Shown here: in pieces, positions 39,593 to 49,126 of the stretch | Position numbering within the stretch: position 1 is the stretch's first letter | Layout: each line of letters starts with the position of its first letter | From: Bradyrhizobium elkanii WSM2783 | GTDB lineage: Bacteria; Pseudomonadota; Alphaproteobacteria; Rhizobiales; Xanthobacteraceae | Length of the DNA stretch: 64,000 bases | Direction: 5' to 3' | Assembly: GCF_000472865.1 (NCBI RefSeq) | Contig: NZ_AXAP01000006.1 | Location: 1 to 64,000, forward strand | Translations under genes and position numbers: made by a program | The notes under the pieces: generated by a model | The model's database searches: none | Told to the model about the DNA's origin: nothing | What the model saw: the letters and a program-made list of their open reading frames with translations, nothing else

Positions 39593-39889
39593 ATGCGCAA
39601 CGTAATCCTGGTTTTGTCCGCGGCCGCCGCGATCGGCGCCCTTGGAACCGCGCCGGCCGCAGCGGTCGGCACGCGCTATCCATTCTGTATCCAGGGGAAC
39701 GAACAGCCCGGGCTCAGCAACTGCACCTTCACCAGCTATGAGCAGTGCCAGGCAACGGCGTCCGGGCGCTTCCTGTGGTGCATACCCAATCCCTTCTATG
39801 CCGGCGGCGGCAACGGTCCGCGGGCTTCGCGCCGGCCTCTGCCGCCGCCCCCGCCCGCAATCCCCTTCTTCGAGCCTTTCAACGATTGA
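39593..39889 (+). CDS. DUF3551 secreted protein (copy 1)
   Basis: This 98-aa exported protein starts with a signal peptide (MRNVILVLSAAAAIGALGTAPAAA) and carries the DUF3551 core: YPFCIQGNEQPGLSNCTFTS, then YEQCQATASGRFLWC, with four spaced cysteines that probably form disulfides. The tail is proline-rich (RRPLPPPPPAIPFF). AAGGAG lies five bases before the ATG at 39593. The domain is common in Bradyrhizobium and its function is unknown. A second copy lies 139 bases downstream. Confidence 0.8.
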   Translation: MRNVILVLSAAAAIGALGTAPAAAVGTRYPFCIQGNEQPGLSNCTFTSYEQCQATASGRFLWCIPNPFYAGGGNGPRASRRPLPPPPPAIPFFEPFND

Positions 39890-40028
39890 GTCGGGGTGCA
39901 CGTCCGCTCCGCGAAGACCAAATGATCGGCGCGGGAACGTGACTTGACGGTCCCGCCCGCGAATACTCTGTTCCGAGCGGGGTTAGCGATGGGAGGACGG
40001 AATAGTCGTCCTGACGCGGGAGGAACCG

Positions 40029-40322
40029 ATGCGCATTCCGATGTTGGCGATCCTGACGCTTGGCGCGGTCGCGGCGGCGTCATCCGCCCGCGCGCAGACT
40101 TATGACCCGAATTATCCGGTCTGCCTGCATGTCTACGGCCCCGTCACCTATTACGACTGCAGCTACACCTCGCTGCCCCAATGCGCGATGTCCGCGTCGG
40201 GCCGGGCGGCTCAGTGCGTGATCAATCCTTACGCGGCCAACGCCTACCCTTATCCTTACGCGGCCAACGCGTATGTCGACTCGTCACCGCGGCGTCACAA
40301 ACGATATCGCCGGGTCTACTGA
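40029..40322 (+). CDS. DUF3551 secreted protein (copy 2)
   Basis: This 97-aa protein has a signal peptide (MRIPMLAILTLGAVAAASSARA) and the same cysteine layout as its neighbour: YPVCLHVYGPVTYYDCSYTS, then LPQCAMSASGRAAQC. The tail differs: a short tandem repeat encodes PYAANAY twice, followed by a basic end (RRHKRYRRVY). GGAGGA precedes the ATG. Sequence divergence from copy 1 suggests an old duplication. Confidence 0.8.
   Translation: MRIPMLAILTLGAVAAASSARAQTYDPNYPVCLHVYGPVTYYDCSYTSLPQCAMSASGRAAQCVINPYAANAYPYPYAANAYVDSSPRRHKRYRRVY
40227..40270 (+). repeat. Coding tandem repeat, 27-bp period
   Basis: CCTTACGCGGCCAACGC occurs at 40227-40243 and again at 40254-40270. It encodes the two PYAANAY units of the second DUF3551 protein. 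Confidence 0.8.
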
Positions 40323-40333
40323 GAGACCTTTGT

Positions 40334-40386
40334 TTAAGCATGATCTCCGCGCAAACGCTTCGCGTTTGTCGCGAGGAGAAACGTGC
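40334..40386. repeat. Truncated REP-like element
   Basis: It begins TTAAGCATGATCTCCGCG, includes the hairpin CAAACGCTTCGCGTTTG and ends with ACGTGCTC. It matches the left end of the element at 31078 but has lost the intact right palindrome. It lies between the convergent DUF3551 and lolD genes and may act as a transcript end. Confidence 0.6.
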
Positions 40387-40387
40387 T

Positions 40388-41098
40388 CTAATCAAGCTCG
40401 ACCACCTGCCCGTTCGCCAGCGACACGCGGCGGTCCATCCGGGCGGCAAGGTCCATGTTGTGGGTCGCGATCAGCATCGCAACCCGCGTCGCCTTCACCA
40501 GTTGCATCAGCGCGTTGAAGACGTGGTCAGCAGTCTGCGGATCAAGGTTGCCGGTCGGCTCGTCGGCCAGCAGCGCCCGTGGCGCGTTCGCAACTGCGCG
40601 CGCAATCGCGACCCGCTGCTGCTCACCGCCGGAAAGCTCGGCCGGCCGATGCTTGATACGGTCTCCGAGACCAAGATAGGACAATATCTCGGTCGAGCGT
40701 TTCACGGTCTCGGAGCGTTTGAGGCCGCGGATCATCTGCGGCAGCATCACGTTCTCCAGCGCGGAGAATTCCGGCAACAGCCGGTGCGACTGGTAGACGA
40801 AGCCGATATCGGTGCGGCGAATCTGGGTGCGGTCGATATCCGACATTTGCGACGTCGGCGTGCCTCCGACGTAGACTTCGCCGTCGTCGGGGGTCTCGAG
40901 CAGACCCGCGATGTGCAGGAGCGTCGATTTGCCCGAGCCGGACGGCGCCACCAGCGCCACGGACTGTCCCGGCCACAGCGCGAGCTTGGCGCCGTCGAGA
41001 ATCGTCAGCGTCGCCTCACCCTGCCGGTACTGGCGCTTGATGTCGTGGAGATAGATGACCGGCACATCTTGCGCCCCCTCCGCCATCTCAGCCCTCAT
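40388..41098 (-). CDS. lolD: Lipoprotein-releasing ABC transporter ATPase LolD
   Basis: LolD powers release of lipoproteins from the inner membrane to LolA. The 236-aa ABC protein has Walker A (APSGSGKST), the Q-loop (FVYQSHRL), signature [14 protein letters not shown] and Walker B ([12 protein letters not shown]), with the LolD/MacB-type order. The ATG at 41098 overlaps the lolC stop as ATGA, which I prefer over the downstream ATG at 41086. It is translated with lolC. Confidence 0.95.
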   Translation of the reverse strand: MRAEMAEGAQDVPVIYLHDIKRQYRQGEATLTILDGAKLALWPGQSVALVAPSGSGKSTLLHIAGLLETPDDGEVYVGGTPTSQMSDIDRTQIRRTDIGFVYQSHRLLPEFSALENVMLPQMIRGLKRSETVKRSTEILSYLGLGDRIKHRPAELSGGEQQRVAIARAVANAPRALLADEPTGNLDPQTADHVFNALMQLVKATRVAMLIATHNMDLAARMDRRVSLANGQVVELD

Positions 41099-42363
41099 TC
41101 GTAGCGCAGTGCTTCGACGGGATCGAGCCGCGCGGCCCGCCACGACGGATAAAGCGTCGCCAAAAACGACAGCGTCAGCGCCATGATGACGACGGCCGTG
41201 GTTTCGCCGAAATCGATCTCGGCCGGCAGCTTCGACAGGAAGTAGAGCGTCGGGTCGAACAATTCGGTGCTGGTGAGCCAGGACAGGAATTGCCGGATCG
41301 ATTCGATGTTCACGCAGATCAGCATACCCACGAGGAAGCCGACGATGGTGCCCACGACACCGATCGAGGCGCCCGTGATCAGGAAGATGCGCATGATCGA
41401 TCCTTGCGAGGCGCCCATCGTGCGCAGGATCGCAATGTCCTGTCCCTTGTCCTTTACCAGCATGATCAGGCCGGAGACGATGTTGAGCGCCGCGACCAGC
41501 ACGATCATGGTCAGGATCAGGAACATCACGTTGCGCTCGACCTGCAGCGCGTTGAAGAAGGTCGAGTTGCGCTGCCGCCAGTCGACCAGGAACACTGGCC
41601 GTCCCGCGGCTTCCGTCACGGTCTTGCGAAACGTGTCGATGCGATCGGGATTGGTGGTGAATATCTCGATCGCGGTGACGTCGTTGTTGCGGTTGAAATA
41701 GGCCTGCGATTCTGCAAGCGGCATGAACACGAAACCCGAGTCATATTCGGACATGCCGATCTCGAACACCGCCGCGATCTTGTAAGGCTTTATGCGCGGT
41801 GTCGTCCCCATCGGCGTCACCGCACCGCGCGGGGCCACCAGCGTGATGCTGTCGCCGGCATGCAGCGATAGTTGATCGGCCAGGCGGCGGCCGATCGCGA
41901 CCCCCTGCGCTTCGTCGAAATTCTCGAGGCTGCCCTGTTTGATGTTCTTCGCGATCGAGAACAGGTTGTTCAGATCTTCCGCCCGCATGCCGCGCACGAG
42001 CACGCCGGAGGCATTGAAGGCGGAGGACGCCAGCGCCTGTCCGTCCACCACCGGCGCCGCAAGCCGGACGCCCTGCACCTGGCTGATGCGCTCGGCGACA
42101 TCCTTCCAGTCGGTGAGTGGCGATTCCAGCGGCTGGACCAGGAGATGGCCATTGAGGCCGAGGATCTTGTCGAGCAATTCCTTGCGGAAACCGTTCATCA
42201 CGGCCATCACCACGATCAGCGTGGCGACGCCGAGCATGATGCCGAGAAAGGAAAAGCCGGCAATGACGGAAATGAAACCCTCCCTGCGACGCGCCCGCAG
42301 GTAACGTCCGGACAGCAGCCATTCGAAGGGCGCAAAAGGCGGGGTACGGACTTTTTCGGTCAT
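41095..42363 (-). CDS. lolC: Lipoprotein-releasing ABC transporter permease LolC/E
   Basis: This 422-aa permease has an N-terminal helix preceded by [20 protein letters not shown], a large periplasmic domain and three C-terminal helices (FxGxxxG-rich ...[20 protein letters not shown]). It ends with the MacB/LolC signature [18 protein letters not shown]. Like many alphaproteobacteria it shows one LolC/E-type gene here, which probably forms a homodimer with LolD. The start is uncertain: ATG at 42363 gives [10 protein letters not shown], and ATG at 42375 adds four residues. Confidence 0.93.
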   Translation of the reverse strand: MTEKVRTPPFAPFEWLLSGRYLRARRREGFISVIAGFSFLGIMLGVATLIVVMAVMNGFRKELLDKILGLNGHLLVQPLESPLTDWKDVAERISQVQGVRLAAPVVDGQALASSAFNASGVLVRGMRAEDLNNLFSIAKNIKQGSLENFDEAQGVAIGRRLADQLSLHAGDSITLVAPRGAVTPMGTTPRIKPYKIAAVFEIGMSEYDSGFVFMPLAESQAYFNRNNDVTAIEIFTTNPDRIDTFRKTVTEAAGRPVFLVDWRQRNSTFFNALQVERNVMFLILTMIVLVAALNIVSGLIMLVKDKGQDIAILRTMGASQGSIMRIFLITGASIGVVGTIVGFLVGMLICVNIESIRQFLSWLTSTELFDPTLYFLSKLPAEIDFGETTAVVIMALTLSFLATLYPSWRAARLDPVEALRYE

Positions 42364-42449
42364 GGCCTCATCCATGTGTCGATAATCCCATGATTCGGGG
42401 CCAAATGTGGCCAGACTGGCCAACCGCACGCGGATGCGGTGGATAAACG

Positions 42450-43769
42450 CTATCCCGCGATCTTCACAAGCGCGTCGTCGAGCGTGAGGTTTTCGCGCGT
42501 GCCGTCGCTGCGCCGCTTGATCTCGACCTTGCCTTCGGCCAGGCCTTTCGGGCCGACCAGGACCTGCCAGGGGATGCCGATCAGGTCGGCGGCGGCGAAT
42601 TTCGCGCCGGCGCGCTGGTCGGTATCGTCATAGAGCACGTCGACGCCCTTGGCCTTCAAATCCGCGTAGAGCTTTTCGCAGGCAGCATCAACGGCGGCAT
42701 CGCCCTGCTTCAGGTTCAGGATCGCCGCCTTGAACGGCGCAACCGCCTCCGGCCATTTGATGCCGGCATCATCGTGGCAAGCCTCGATGATGGCCCCGAC
42801 CAGCCGCGAGACCCCGACGCCATAGGAGCCGCCGTGGATCGGCACTTCCGCGCCGTCGGGCCCCGCAACCAGCGCCTTCATGGTGTCGGAATATTTGGTG
42901 CCGAAATAGAAGATCTGGCCGACCTCGATGCCGCGGGTGTTGACCCGCTTCTCCGCCGGCACCTCACTCTCGAAGCGCGCAGCATCATGGACGTCCTCGG
43001 TCGCAGCATAGACCGAGGTCCATTGCTTGATGATGTCAGTGAGATCGCCGTCGTAGTCGACGTCATCGGGCGGAATCGGCAAATCGAGCACGTCGCGATT
43101 GCAGAACACGCCGGACTCGCCGGTCTCCGCCAGCACGATGAATTCGTGGCTCAAGTCGCCGCCGATCGGCCCGGTCTCGGCGCGCATCGGGATCGCCTTC
43201 AGCCCCATCCGCGCAAACGTGCGCAGGTAAGCCACGAACATCTTGTTGTAGGCGCGCCGCGCGCCGGCCTCGTCGAGATCGAAGGAATATGCGTCCTTCA
43301 TCAGGAATTCGCGGCCGCGCATCACGCCGAAGCGCGGGCGCTGCTCGTCGCGGAACTTCCACTGGATGTGGTAGAGATTGAGCGGCAGGCTCTTGTACGA
43401 TTTTACATACGCACGGAAGATTTCCGTGATCATTTCCTCGTTGGTCGGCCCGTAAAGCAGCTCGCGCTTGTGGCGGTCGGCAATCCGCAGCATTTCGGGG
43501 CCGTAGGCGTCGTAGCGGCCGCTCTCGCGCCAGAGGTCGGCGAGTTGCAGGGTCGGCATCAACAGTTCCAGCGCGCCGGCGCGGTCCTGCTCCTCGCGCA
43601 CGATCTGCTCGATCTTCTGCAGGACCTTGAAGCCGAGCGGCAGCCAGGCATAGATGCCCGCGGCCTCCTGCCGGATCATGCCGGCGCGCAGCATCAGGCG
43701 ATGCGAGACGATCTCCGCCTCTTTCGGGTTTTCTTTCAGGATCGGCAGGAAAAACCGCGACAATCGCAT
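42450..43769 (-). CDS. proS: Prolyl-tRNA synthetase (short alphaproteobacterial form)
   Basis: ProRS charges tRNA-Pro. The 439-aa class II enzyme has motif 2 region [21 protein letters not shown], motif 3 [14 protein letters not shown] and the C-terminal anticodon-binding domain ([22 protein letters not shown]). It lacks the about 180-residue editing insertion of E. coli-type ProRS, as expected for this clade. It starts at an ATG giving [15 protein letters not shown]. It lies 86 bases upstream of lolC on the same strand. Confidence 0.95.
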   Translation of the reverse strand: MRLSRFFLPILKENPKEAEIVSHRLMLRAGMIRQEAAGIYAWLPLGFKVLQKIEQIVREEQDRAGALELLMPTLQLADLWRESGRYDAYGPEMLRIADRHKRELLYGPTNEEMITEIFRAYVKSYKSLPLNLYHIQWKFRDEQRPRFGVMRGREFLMKDAYSFDLDEAGARRAYNKMFVAYLRTFARMGLKAIPMRAETGPIGGDLSHEFIVLAETGESGVFCNRDVLDLPIPPDDVDYDGDLTDIIKQWTSVYAATEDVHDAARFESEVPAEKRVNTRGIEVGQIFYFGTKYSDTMKALVAGPDGAEVPIHGGSYGVGVSRLVGAIIEACHDDAGIKWPEAVAPFKAAILNLKQGDAAVDAACEKLYADLKAKGVDVLYDDTDQRAGAKFAAADLIGIPWQVLVGPKGLAEGKVEIKRRSDGTRENLTLDDALVKIAG

Positions 43770-43979
43770 GGGCGCACTCAGGAATCAGTTGAGGAGGCAA
43801 GAGAAACGCAGTGAAACCGGATCGGGTGCGAAAACACAAGGCCGGGAATTGCGAAAAAGCCGCCAAATAAGCCGATTTGCGGGCGTTGCGCCGATTTGTA
43901 ATGAGATCGCCGGGGCTGGGTAAAGCGAACCTTACCAGCCGTTCACACTAAATCTGGCCCACCCAACGGCTCCATTGCC

Positions 43980-44507
43980 TCACTTGCTGCCGGAATGATC
44001 GTGCGACTTCTTCATTTCCATGTGGCCGCCCTGTTCGCCGCCCGGCGCCTGTGCTCCGACAGCCTGCACATCGAGCGACAGCGTCACCTTGCCCGCCTTC
44101 TCGAATTCGAGCGTGACCGGCACCTTGTCGCCCTGCTTCAGCGGCTGCTTCAGGTCGAACATCATCAGATGATAGCCGCCGGGCGCGAGCTTCACGGTCT
44201 TGCCGGGCTCGATCGCGAGGCCCTTGTCCTGCGGCCGCATCTTCATCACGCCGTTCTCCGTCACCATCTCGTGCACCTCGAGCTTGCCGGCGATGTCGCC
44301 GGAGGCCCCCACCAGCCGGTCCGGTGACGAGCCCTTGTTCTCGATCGTGAGATAGCCGCCAGCGACCTTCGCGCCGCTCGGCGTCGCGCGGCTCCAGGCC
44401 TGGCTGATGACGAGATCGCCGGCCTTGATGTCTTCGGCCTGCGCCGGGACGCCGAACAAGACGGCCAGCAGAGGAGCGAGCGTAATGATGGAAGAGAGTT
44501 TCTTCAT
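43980..44507 (-). CDS. pcuC: Periplasmic copper chaperone PCu(A)C
   Basis: PCu(A)C proteins carry Cu(I) in the periplasm and help build the CuA centre of cytochrome oxidase. The 175-aa protein has a signal peptide (MKKLSSIITLAPLLAVLFGVPAQA) and the H-x-M copper motif: His/Met in EVHEMVTENGVMKMRP and His/Met in GGYHLMMFDLK. A second Met/His cluster is at the C-terminus (HMEMKKSHDHSGSK). It is the last gene of a copper-type operon and follows the TlpA-like gene by 31 bases. The symbol follows the B. japonicum pcu operon as I remember it. Confidence 0.88.
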   Translation of the reverse strand: MKKLSSIITLAPLLAVLFGVPAQAEDIKAGDLVISQAWSRATPSGAKVAGGYLTIENKGSSPDRLVGASGDIAGKLEVHEMVTENGVMKMRPQDKGLAIEPGKTVKLAPGGYHLMMFDLKQPLKQGDKVPVTLEFEKAGKVTLSLDVQAVGAQAPGGEQGGHMEMKKSHDHSGSK

Positions 44508-44538
44508 GTTGTTCTATCCCGTATTCCAGATTGACTTG

Positions 44539-45042
44539 TTATCTTGATCCCGTCGTCGCGGCCTGTCCTTGTGCCCATTTGTCGAGCTCCGGCATCTCGG
44601 CCGCTCCCTCGATGGTGGTGACTGCGCCGCCGCGCGCGATCAGCATCGTGCGCGGAATATCGCCCTGCCAGGCCGGATCGATTTCAAATCGCAGCCGATC
44701 GGCAAAGCCATCGCTGAACATCCAGTTCTCGGCCGCGGAGAGCCCGGCTTTCTGCAGCATCGATTGCGTCGCCTCCGGGAGGTTGGGCACCAGGTCCGCA
44801 CTGATCGTGACCACATCGATTCCAGGATGGTCCTTCATGAACTTGCCGAGCTGGGGCAACTCGACCTTGCACGGACCACAGGTCACGCCCCAGAAATGAA
44901 CCAGGGTCGGACGACCGGCGTGTGAACGCAGAATTTGCTGCCAGCTTCCGCGTTCGAATGACTTGAGCTCGGCGTCATCAGCGGTTGCTGCGGCGGAAAG
45001 CGTCCCCAACAGAAATGCTGCGGCAAGCAGTTCGCGTTTCAT
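44539..45042 (-). CDS. Periplasmic TlpA-like thioredoxin
   Basis: This 167-aa exported thioredoxin-fold protein has a signal peptide (MKRELLAAAFLLGTLSAAATA), the active site WGVTCGPCKVELP and the cis-Pro region GDIPRTMLI. TlpA-type proteins reduce disulfides in the periplasm, including those of copper chaperones and CuA subunits, which fits the adjacent PCu(A)C gene. Its start overlaps the upstream BNR-protein stop as ATGA, showing coupled translation. Confidence 0.88.
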   Translation of the reverse strand: MKRELLAAAFLLGTLSAAATADDAELKSFERGSWQQILRSHAGRPTLVHFWGVTCGPCKVELPQLGKFMKDHPGIDVVTISADLVPNLPEATQSMLQKAGLSAAENWMFSDGFADRLRFEIDPAWQGDIPRTMLIARGGAVTTIEGAAEMPELDKWAQGQAATTGSR

Positions 45043-46265
45043 GGCTGTCTCTCGATTGGTTGGAAACGATATCCATCGGCCTTCGTCATCCAGGAGAGAT
45101 AGACTCGCCGGCTGTCCGAGACGAGCAGCGGATGGTCGGAATTGTCGGTCGTGCTGGCGATCGCCCTGGATGTCGACCAGGTCGCTCCATCATCTTGTGA
45201 CGTCATCAGCTTCACCTCGGTCTTCTCGCCGTCGAACTCCTTCCAGACCATCACAAGCCCTTCCGGTCCGGCGATGACCTGCGGCCGCGACGGGCTTCGG
45301 CTGGGCTCGCCGACCGGCAGCGGATTCGAGAAGGTTTTTCCGCCGTCGGTCGAGCGCGCATAGAACAGCCCCTTGCGCGCCTTGCCGTTCGTGTACCAGG
45401 CGACATGATAGGTTCCATTCGGCGAGATTGACAGGCTCGGTCCGTGGTGCGGACAGGCTGCGATCTGCCAGTCATCCCGGCTGACGCGGTGAACCTCCCC
45501 CGGCGAGGCCGAACCTGAGAAGGTGACGACGGCATGATCGCGGACACCGCCTTCAAAGATGTTCCTGAATACGATCACCGGGCGGCCGTGGCCATCCAGG
45601 GCCAGGCCAAGGCGACAACATTCGCAGGTGTTGTCGGCGACGAGTTGCGCGTCCAAGTAAGTCGAACCACCATCCTTCGATGTCGCGAAGAACAGGCCCG
45701 CGCCATCATGTGGCTTGCCGTTCTGTCGCGCCGGCACGCGGTTGCGCTTGTCGAGCCATGCCGCGAACGCGGTGCCGTCAGGCTCCAAGGCAATGGCCTC
45801 GAAGCGCTGGCTCTCGTTATCAGCGGTGATCGGGCGCAACGGAGCAAAGCTCTTGCCGCCATCGGTCGATTGCGTCGCGAGCACCTGACCGTTGAAGGCC
45901 TTGTCCCTGAAGATCGAGAACGCCAGCACAATCCGTCCCTTGCCATCGATGGCGATCTTCGGACGGGCGTCCGGTCCCCAATCCAGATTTAAGCTCTCGC
46001 GCGTGACCTGTACCGGCGAGGAAAAGGTCTTTCCGTCGTCCTTCGAACTTGCAACGGAGATCTGGCCGCCGGCCATCCACACCAGCCAAAGCGTGCCGTC
46101 GGCAGCGAACGCGGGCGTGACCTTGCTCGCGCAGCGCAGGAGCGTTTCCTCGCACGCGGCTTCCGATGCGTGCTGATGGTTCATCTGCGCGAATGCACCG
46201 CCGTGCCAAAGCGTGAAGACGGCCGCCATGGCAGCAGCGCCAAGGATAGCTCTGAGATCCCTCAT
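45039..46265 (-). CDS. Exported BNR-repeat (sialidase-fold) protein of the copper operon
   Basis: The protein is about 408 aa, with a signal peptide (MRDLRAILGAAAMAAVFTLW...AFA). It contains at least four BNR/Asp-box motifs of the S-x-D-x-G-x-T-x type (SSKDDGKTF, STDGGKSF, SKDGGSTY, STDGGKTF, SQDDGATW), so it is a beta-propeller. It is annotated as sialidase-like by fold only. I see no sialidase active-site Arg triad with confidence. Possible metal ligands are NHQH at the mature N-terminus, CECC and CPHH. The ATG at 46265 has GAGGTG upstream. An ATG at 46280 overlaps the receptor stop. A copper-binding role is inferred from context. Confidence 0.75.
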   Translation of the reverse strand: MRDLRAILGAAAMAAVFTLWHGGAFAQMNHQHASEAACEETLLRCASKVTPAFAADGTLWLVWMAGGQISVASSKDDGKTFSSPVQVTRESLNLDWGPDARPKIAIDGKGRIVLAFSIFRDKAFNGQVLATQSTDGGKSFAPLRPITADNESQRFEAIALEPDGTAFAAWLDKRNRVPARQNGKPHDGAGLFFATSKDGGSTYLDAQLVADNTCECCRLGLALDGHGRPVIVFRNIFEGGVRDHAVVTFSGSASPGEVHRVSRDDWQIAACPHHGPSLSISPNGTYHVAWYTNGKARKGLFYARSTDGGKTFSNPLPVGEPSRSPSRPQVIAGPEGLVMVWKEFDGEKTEVKLMTSQDDGATWSTSRAIASTTDNSDHPLLVSDSRRVYLSWMTKADGYRFQPIERQP

Positions 46266-46276
46266 GACAACGCACC

Positions 46277-48670
46277 TCATTTGAACGCCAGTTTCATGCC
46301 GGCCACAAACGTTCTTGGCGCTCCGGCATAGATCGAGCCGGTGGTGTTGGCCAGCACGCTCGCGGGGTTTTGAATGCCCGCCGCCGTTACCGTGTCACCA
46401 ATGTTGTTGGCGGAAGCCACGTATGTGCGGTCGAAGACGTTCCGCACCTCGAGGTAGAAGTTGACCGCCTTGAAGTAGTCCGAGACCAGGTCGGTGCCAT
46501 AGTGGACATTGAGGTTGACCAGCTCATAGCCGGGCGCCTTCAGGAGGTTGGTGTTGTCCATGTAGAAGGAGTCCTTCCACTGCACTTCCACGAACGCGCC
46601 GAGCCCTCGCAGCGGCCCAGACAACTGGTCGTAGGAAAGCCGTGCGGTCAACTCGTTCGGCGAGATGCCGGGGATCTTGTTGCCCGCGCGGTTGAAGCCG
46701 AACACCGCACCATTGGTGATGTTCTCGATGTACTCCGTGTAGATCTCATCGAGATAGGTGTAGGCTGCCGTCAGCCGCCAGCCCGAATAGAAACGCCAGT
46801 CGACGGCAAGCTCCACGCCGCGATGCTCGGATCGCGGTGCATTGAACGTATAGCTCGCATTGGGTGCTCCGACTGGCGTTGCCTGCGTCACCAGTTCGTC
46901 CTTGAAGAACTCGTAGAAACCGGTGGCGCTCAGCCTGAGCGCGCTGTTCGGCGTCCAGTCGAAGCCCAGATCATAGCCGAGATTTTTCTGGGCCTGCAGC
47001 CCTGTATTGTTGCCGTTCTGGCCGTTCGGCAGCACGAAGAGATTGCTGACCTGCGGCGTCCCGTAGCCGGTCGCCACCCTGCCGCGGAATTGCCACTCGC
47101 TGTTCAGCCTATAGAGAAGCGCAAGCTCCGGCGCGGTGTTCTGGAATTGCCGATCGGCGGTCGTCACCATCGTCGTCGTGATCGGTATCGGCCCCGTATA
47201 AGTGTACGCCGTGTTCCTTCCCTTGAGGTTGGTCGTTTCCCAGCCAATGCCCGCAATCGCGGTGAGCTGCGGGTTGAGCTTGAGTTCCTGTCGCGCGCGA
47301 ACGCCGTAGTTGGATGTATCGCTGTAGAGATTGCTGGATAGCGCGCCGAGCGTGGCGTTGCCGCCCGGCGCGACATTGCGCGTGTCGCTGGAGGCGACGA
47401 GCGTGTTGTACCAACCCCCGAAATAGGTGGTCGATTCCATGCCAAGGATCTCGCCGCGCCGCGTGACGTCGCTCATATAATTGTAGGACGGGAAGTCGCC
47501 GATCGCGCTGGTCGCCCCGGTGGGCTGGTTGATGTTGCGGTCGTCGAATACGAACTGGTTGCGCCAGGTGGTCTGGTTGTCGAAATCGTGCTCCCAGCGG
47601 CCGCCAACGATGGTGCGGCGATCGTTGCGAGCGAGGCCTGCCTGCAGCGCAGTCTCCCTGTCGACTCCCGCCGCTGCGTTGAAGCCATTGTTGAACAGCG
47701 GCACCGTTGCGCAGCCAAGCGCGGCCGTGGCTCCGGTGACGCAGCCGCGCTGGAACGGGTTTTGGTCATATTGATTCAGCGACAGCCGGATCGGCAGCCG
47801 CGCGCTCAAGTCGTTGTTGATGAACTTGACGGTGAAGCGGTCATCGGGCGTGGCCTGCAGCGTGCCGAGGAAATTCACCGTCTGGGTGTTGAACCAGCTA
47901 TTGGTGATGTAACCGTCGCCGCGCGCATCGCTCGCAAACAGCGAGCCCTCGAAATTGCCGACCTTCTTGCCCGCAGCCAGATAGTTGTTCAGGTAACCGA
48001 AGCTGCCGCCGTCGACGCCGTATTCGACACCGTCGATCGTACCGCCCGGCCGCGTCCGGAAATTCAGCGCGCCGCCGGTTGCGTAGTTGCCGTAGAGCGC
48101 CGAGGACGGTCCACGGATCACGTCGATCGCGCCATAGGCGTGCGGATCGATCAGGTCGCTGCGCGACAGTCCGTCCGGCTGAGTGACCGGAAAGCCGTCC
48201 TCGAAGATGACGAGGTTGCGAATCCCGAAGCCGTTGCGGGCATTCGATCCGCGGATCGAAATGCCGACGTCGCGCGGCCCGTTGCCCTGCTTGATCGAGA
48301 TGCCGGGGCTCTCTCGCAGCACGTCTCCGACCGAAAACGCCGGCCGATTGTCGAACTGACTGCGGTCGACGGTGGTTTGAGTTTGGCCACTGGGAGCCTG
48401 GTTCAGCCCGTCGCGCAGAACCGTGGGCGTGACGTCGCGCTGCACCACGACGGTCGGGATGGCGGTGGTCCTTGGCGGCGTCACCCGCGGCCGGGCGGCG
48501 AGCGTGCGTCCCGCCGGCTTCGGTTTCGCCGGCTTGGCGCGGGCTTCTCGGGGAGCCTCCACGTTGACCGGCGGCAAGGCGGTTTGCGCCGTAGCCGGTG
48601 ATGGATCGGTGGCGAGCATGGCACCGAGCACCATTGTGCCGGCACCGCTCAGGTAAGCGAGGCGTAACAT
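46277..48670 (-). CDS. TonB-dependent outer-membrane receptor (copper-type, PcuB-like)
   Basis: This 797-aa receptor has a signal peptide, a Pro/Lys-rich linker, a TonB-box-like stretch (TVVVQRDVTPTVL), the plug domain (SVGDVLRESPGISIKQG, IDVIRGPSSALYG) and a 22-strand barrel that ends in a terminal Phe-Lys (GMKLAFK). Such receptors import metal chelates with TonB energy. It is placed in an operon with DUF2946, BNR, TlpA-like and PCu(A)C genes. That, and the memory of pcuB in B. japonicum at the same locus beside proS, suggests copper or a copper chelate as ligand. Confidence 0.88.
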   Translation of the reverse strand: MLRLAYLSGAGTMVLGAMLATDPSPATAQTALPPVNVEAPREARAKPAKPKPAGRTLAARPRVTPPRTTAIPTVVVQRDVTPTVLRDGLNQAPSGQTQTTVDRSQFDNRPAFSVGDVLRESPGISIKQGNGPRDVGISIRGSNARNGFGIRNLVIFEDGFPVTQPDGLSRSDLIDPHAYGAIDVIRGPSSALYGNYATGGALNFRTRPGGTIDGVEYGVDGGSFGYLNNYLAAGKKVGNFEGSLFASDARGDGYITNSWFNTQTVNFLGTLQATPDDRFTVKFINNDLSARLPIRLSLNQYDQNPFQRGCVTGATAALGCATVPLFNNGFNAAAGVDRETALQAGLARNDRRTIVGGRWEHDFDNQTTWRNQFVFDDRNINQPTGATSAIGDFPSYNYMSDVTRRGEILGMESTTYFGGWYNTLVASSDTRNVAPGGNATLGALSSNLYSDTSNYGVRARQELKLNPQLTAIAGIGWETTNLKGRNTAYTYTGPIPITTTMVTTADRQFQNTAPELALLYRLNSEWQFRGRVATGYGTPQVSNLFVLPNGQNGNNTGLQAQKNLGYDLGFDWTPNSALRLSATGFYEFFKDELVTQATPVGAPNASYTFNAPRSEHRGVELAVDWRFYSGWRLTAAYTYLDEIYTEYIENITNGAVFGFNRAGNKIPGISPNELTARLSYDQLSGPLRGLGAFVEVQWKDSFYMDNTNLLKAPGYELVNLNVHYGTDLVSDYFKAVNFYLEVRNVFDRTYVASANNIGDTVTAAGIQNPASVLANTTGSIYAGAPRTFVAGMKLAFK

Positions 48671-48757
48671 TGAGAAATTCCTGACACCGGCTCTGCGGCC
48701 GGCTTGATGGACGACGTCAACCGGCGCAGCGAAGGCCTAACCGGCAGCGAACGGCAG

Positions 48758-49126
48758 TCAGGAAATCGATGGTGGGGCGCGCGCCTGCGCGTGGGAGCGT
48801 GCCCGGACATCCGCCAGACGGGAGACGAAATCGAGCCATGCCACCTGTTCGGGCGACCGCTCGATAACGCCGACGGTCATCTCGGGTGGATCGACCGGAG
48901 TGCCGGTCTGCAGCACATTACAGATCGAGCAGCAGCCGTCGCGGACGTGCGGTCCGCCAGGGTCGGTTTCGCCGGAACCGGCGCTGTTGTCATGGCAGAT
49001 GATGGCGGCGGCCAGCGGATCGGAGGCGGCGATTCCGGCCGCCCAACAGGCCGCGATCGGCGCAAAGATCTGCACCATCAGCGCAATCAGGAAAACGGGC
49101 AGAAAATTCTTCAGCCGCCGGCGCAT
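48758..49126 (-). CDS. DUF2946-type exported protein (PcuA-like)
   Basis: The protein is about 122 aa, with an N-terminal export segment (RRLKNFLPVFLIALMVQIFA) and the DUF2946 cysteine cluster VRDGCCSICN. A single ATG upstream (49138) is an alternative start. DUF2946 genes often sit beside TonB receptors and copper genes. This one heads the probable copper operon and may match the periplasmic PcuA of B. japonicum, an identification I cannot confirm. The receptor gene follows after 87 bases. Confidence 0.7.
   Translation of the reverse strand: MRRRLKNFLPVFLIALMVQIFAPIAACWAAGIAASDPLAAAIICHDNSAGSGETDPGGPHVRDGCCSICNVLQTGTPVDPPEMTVGVIERSPEQVAWLDFVSRLADVRARSHAQARAPPSIS

Noticed and set aside
45039-46265. 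Calling the BNR-repeat protein a sialidase
   Set aside because: Asp boxes show only the propeller fold. The arginine triad and other catalytic residues were not identified, and the context is copper handling.
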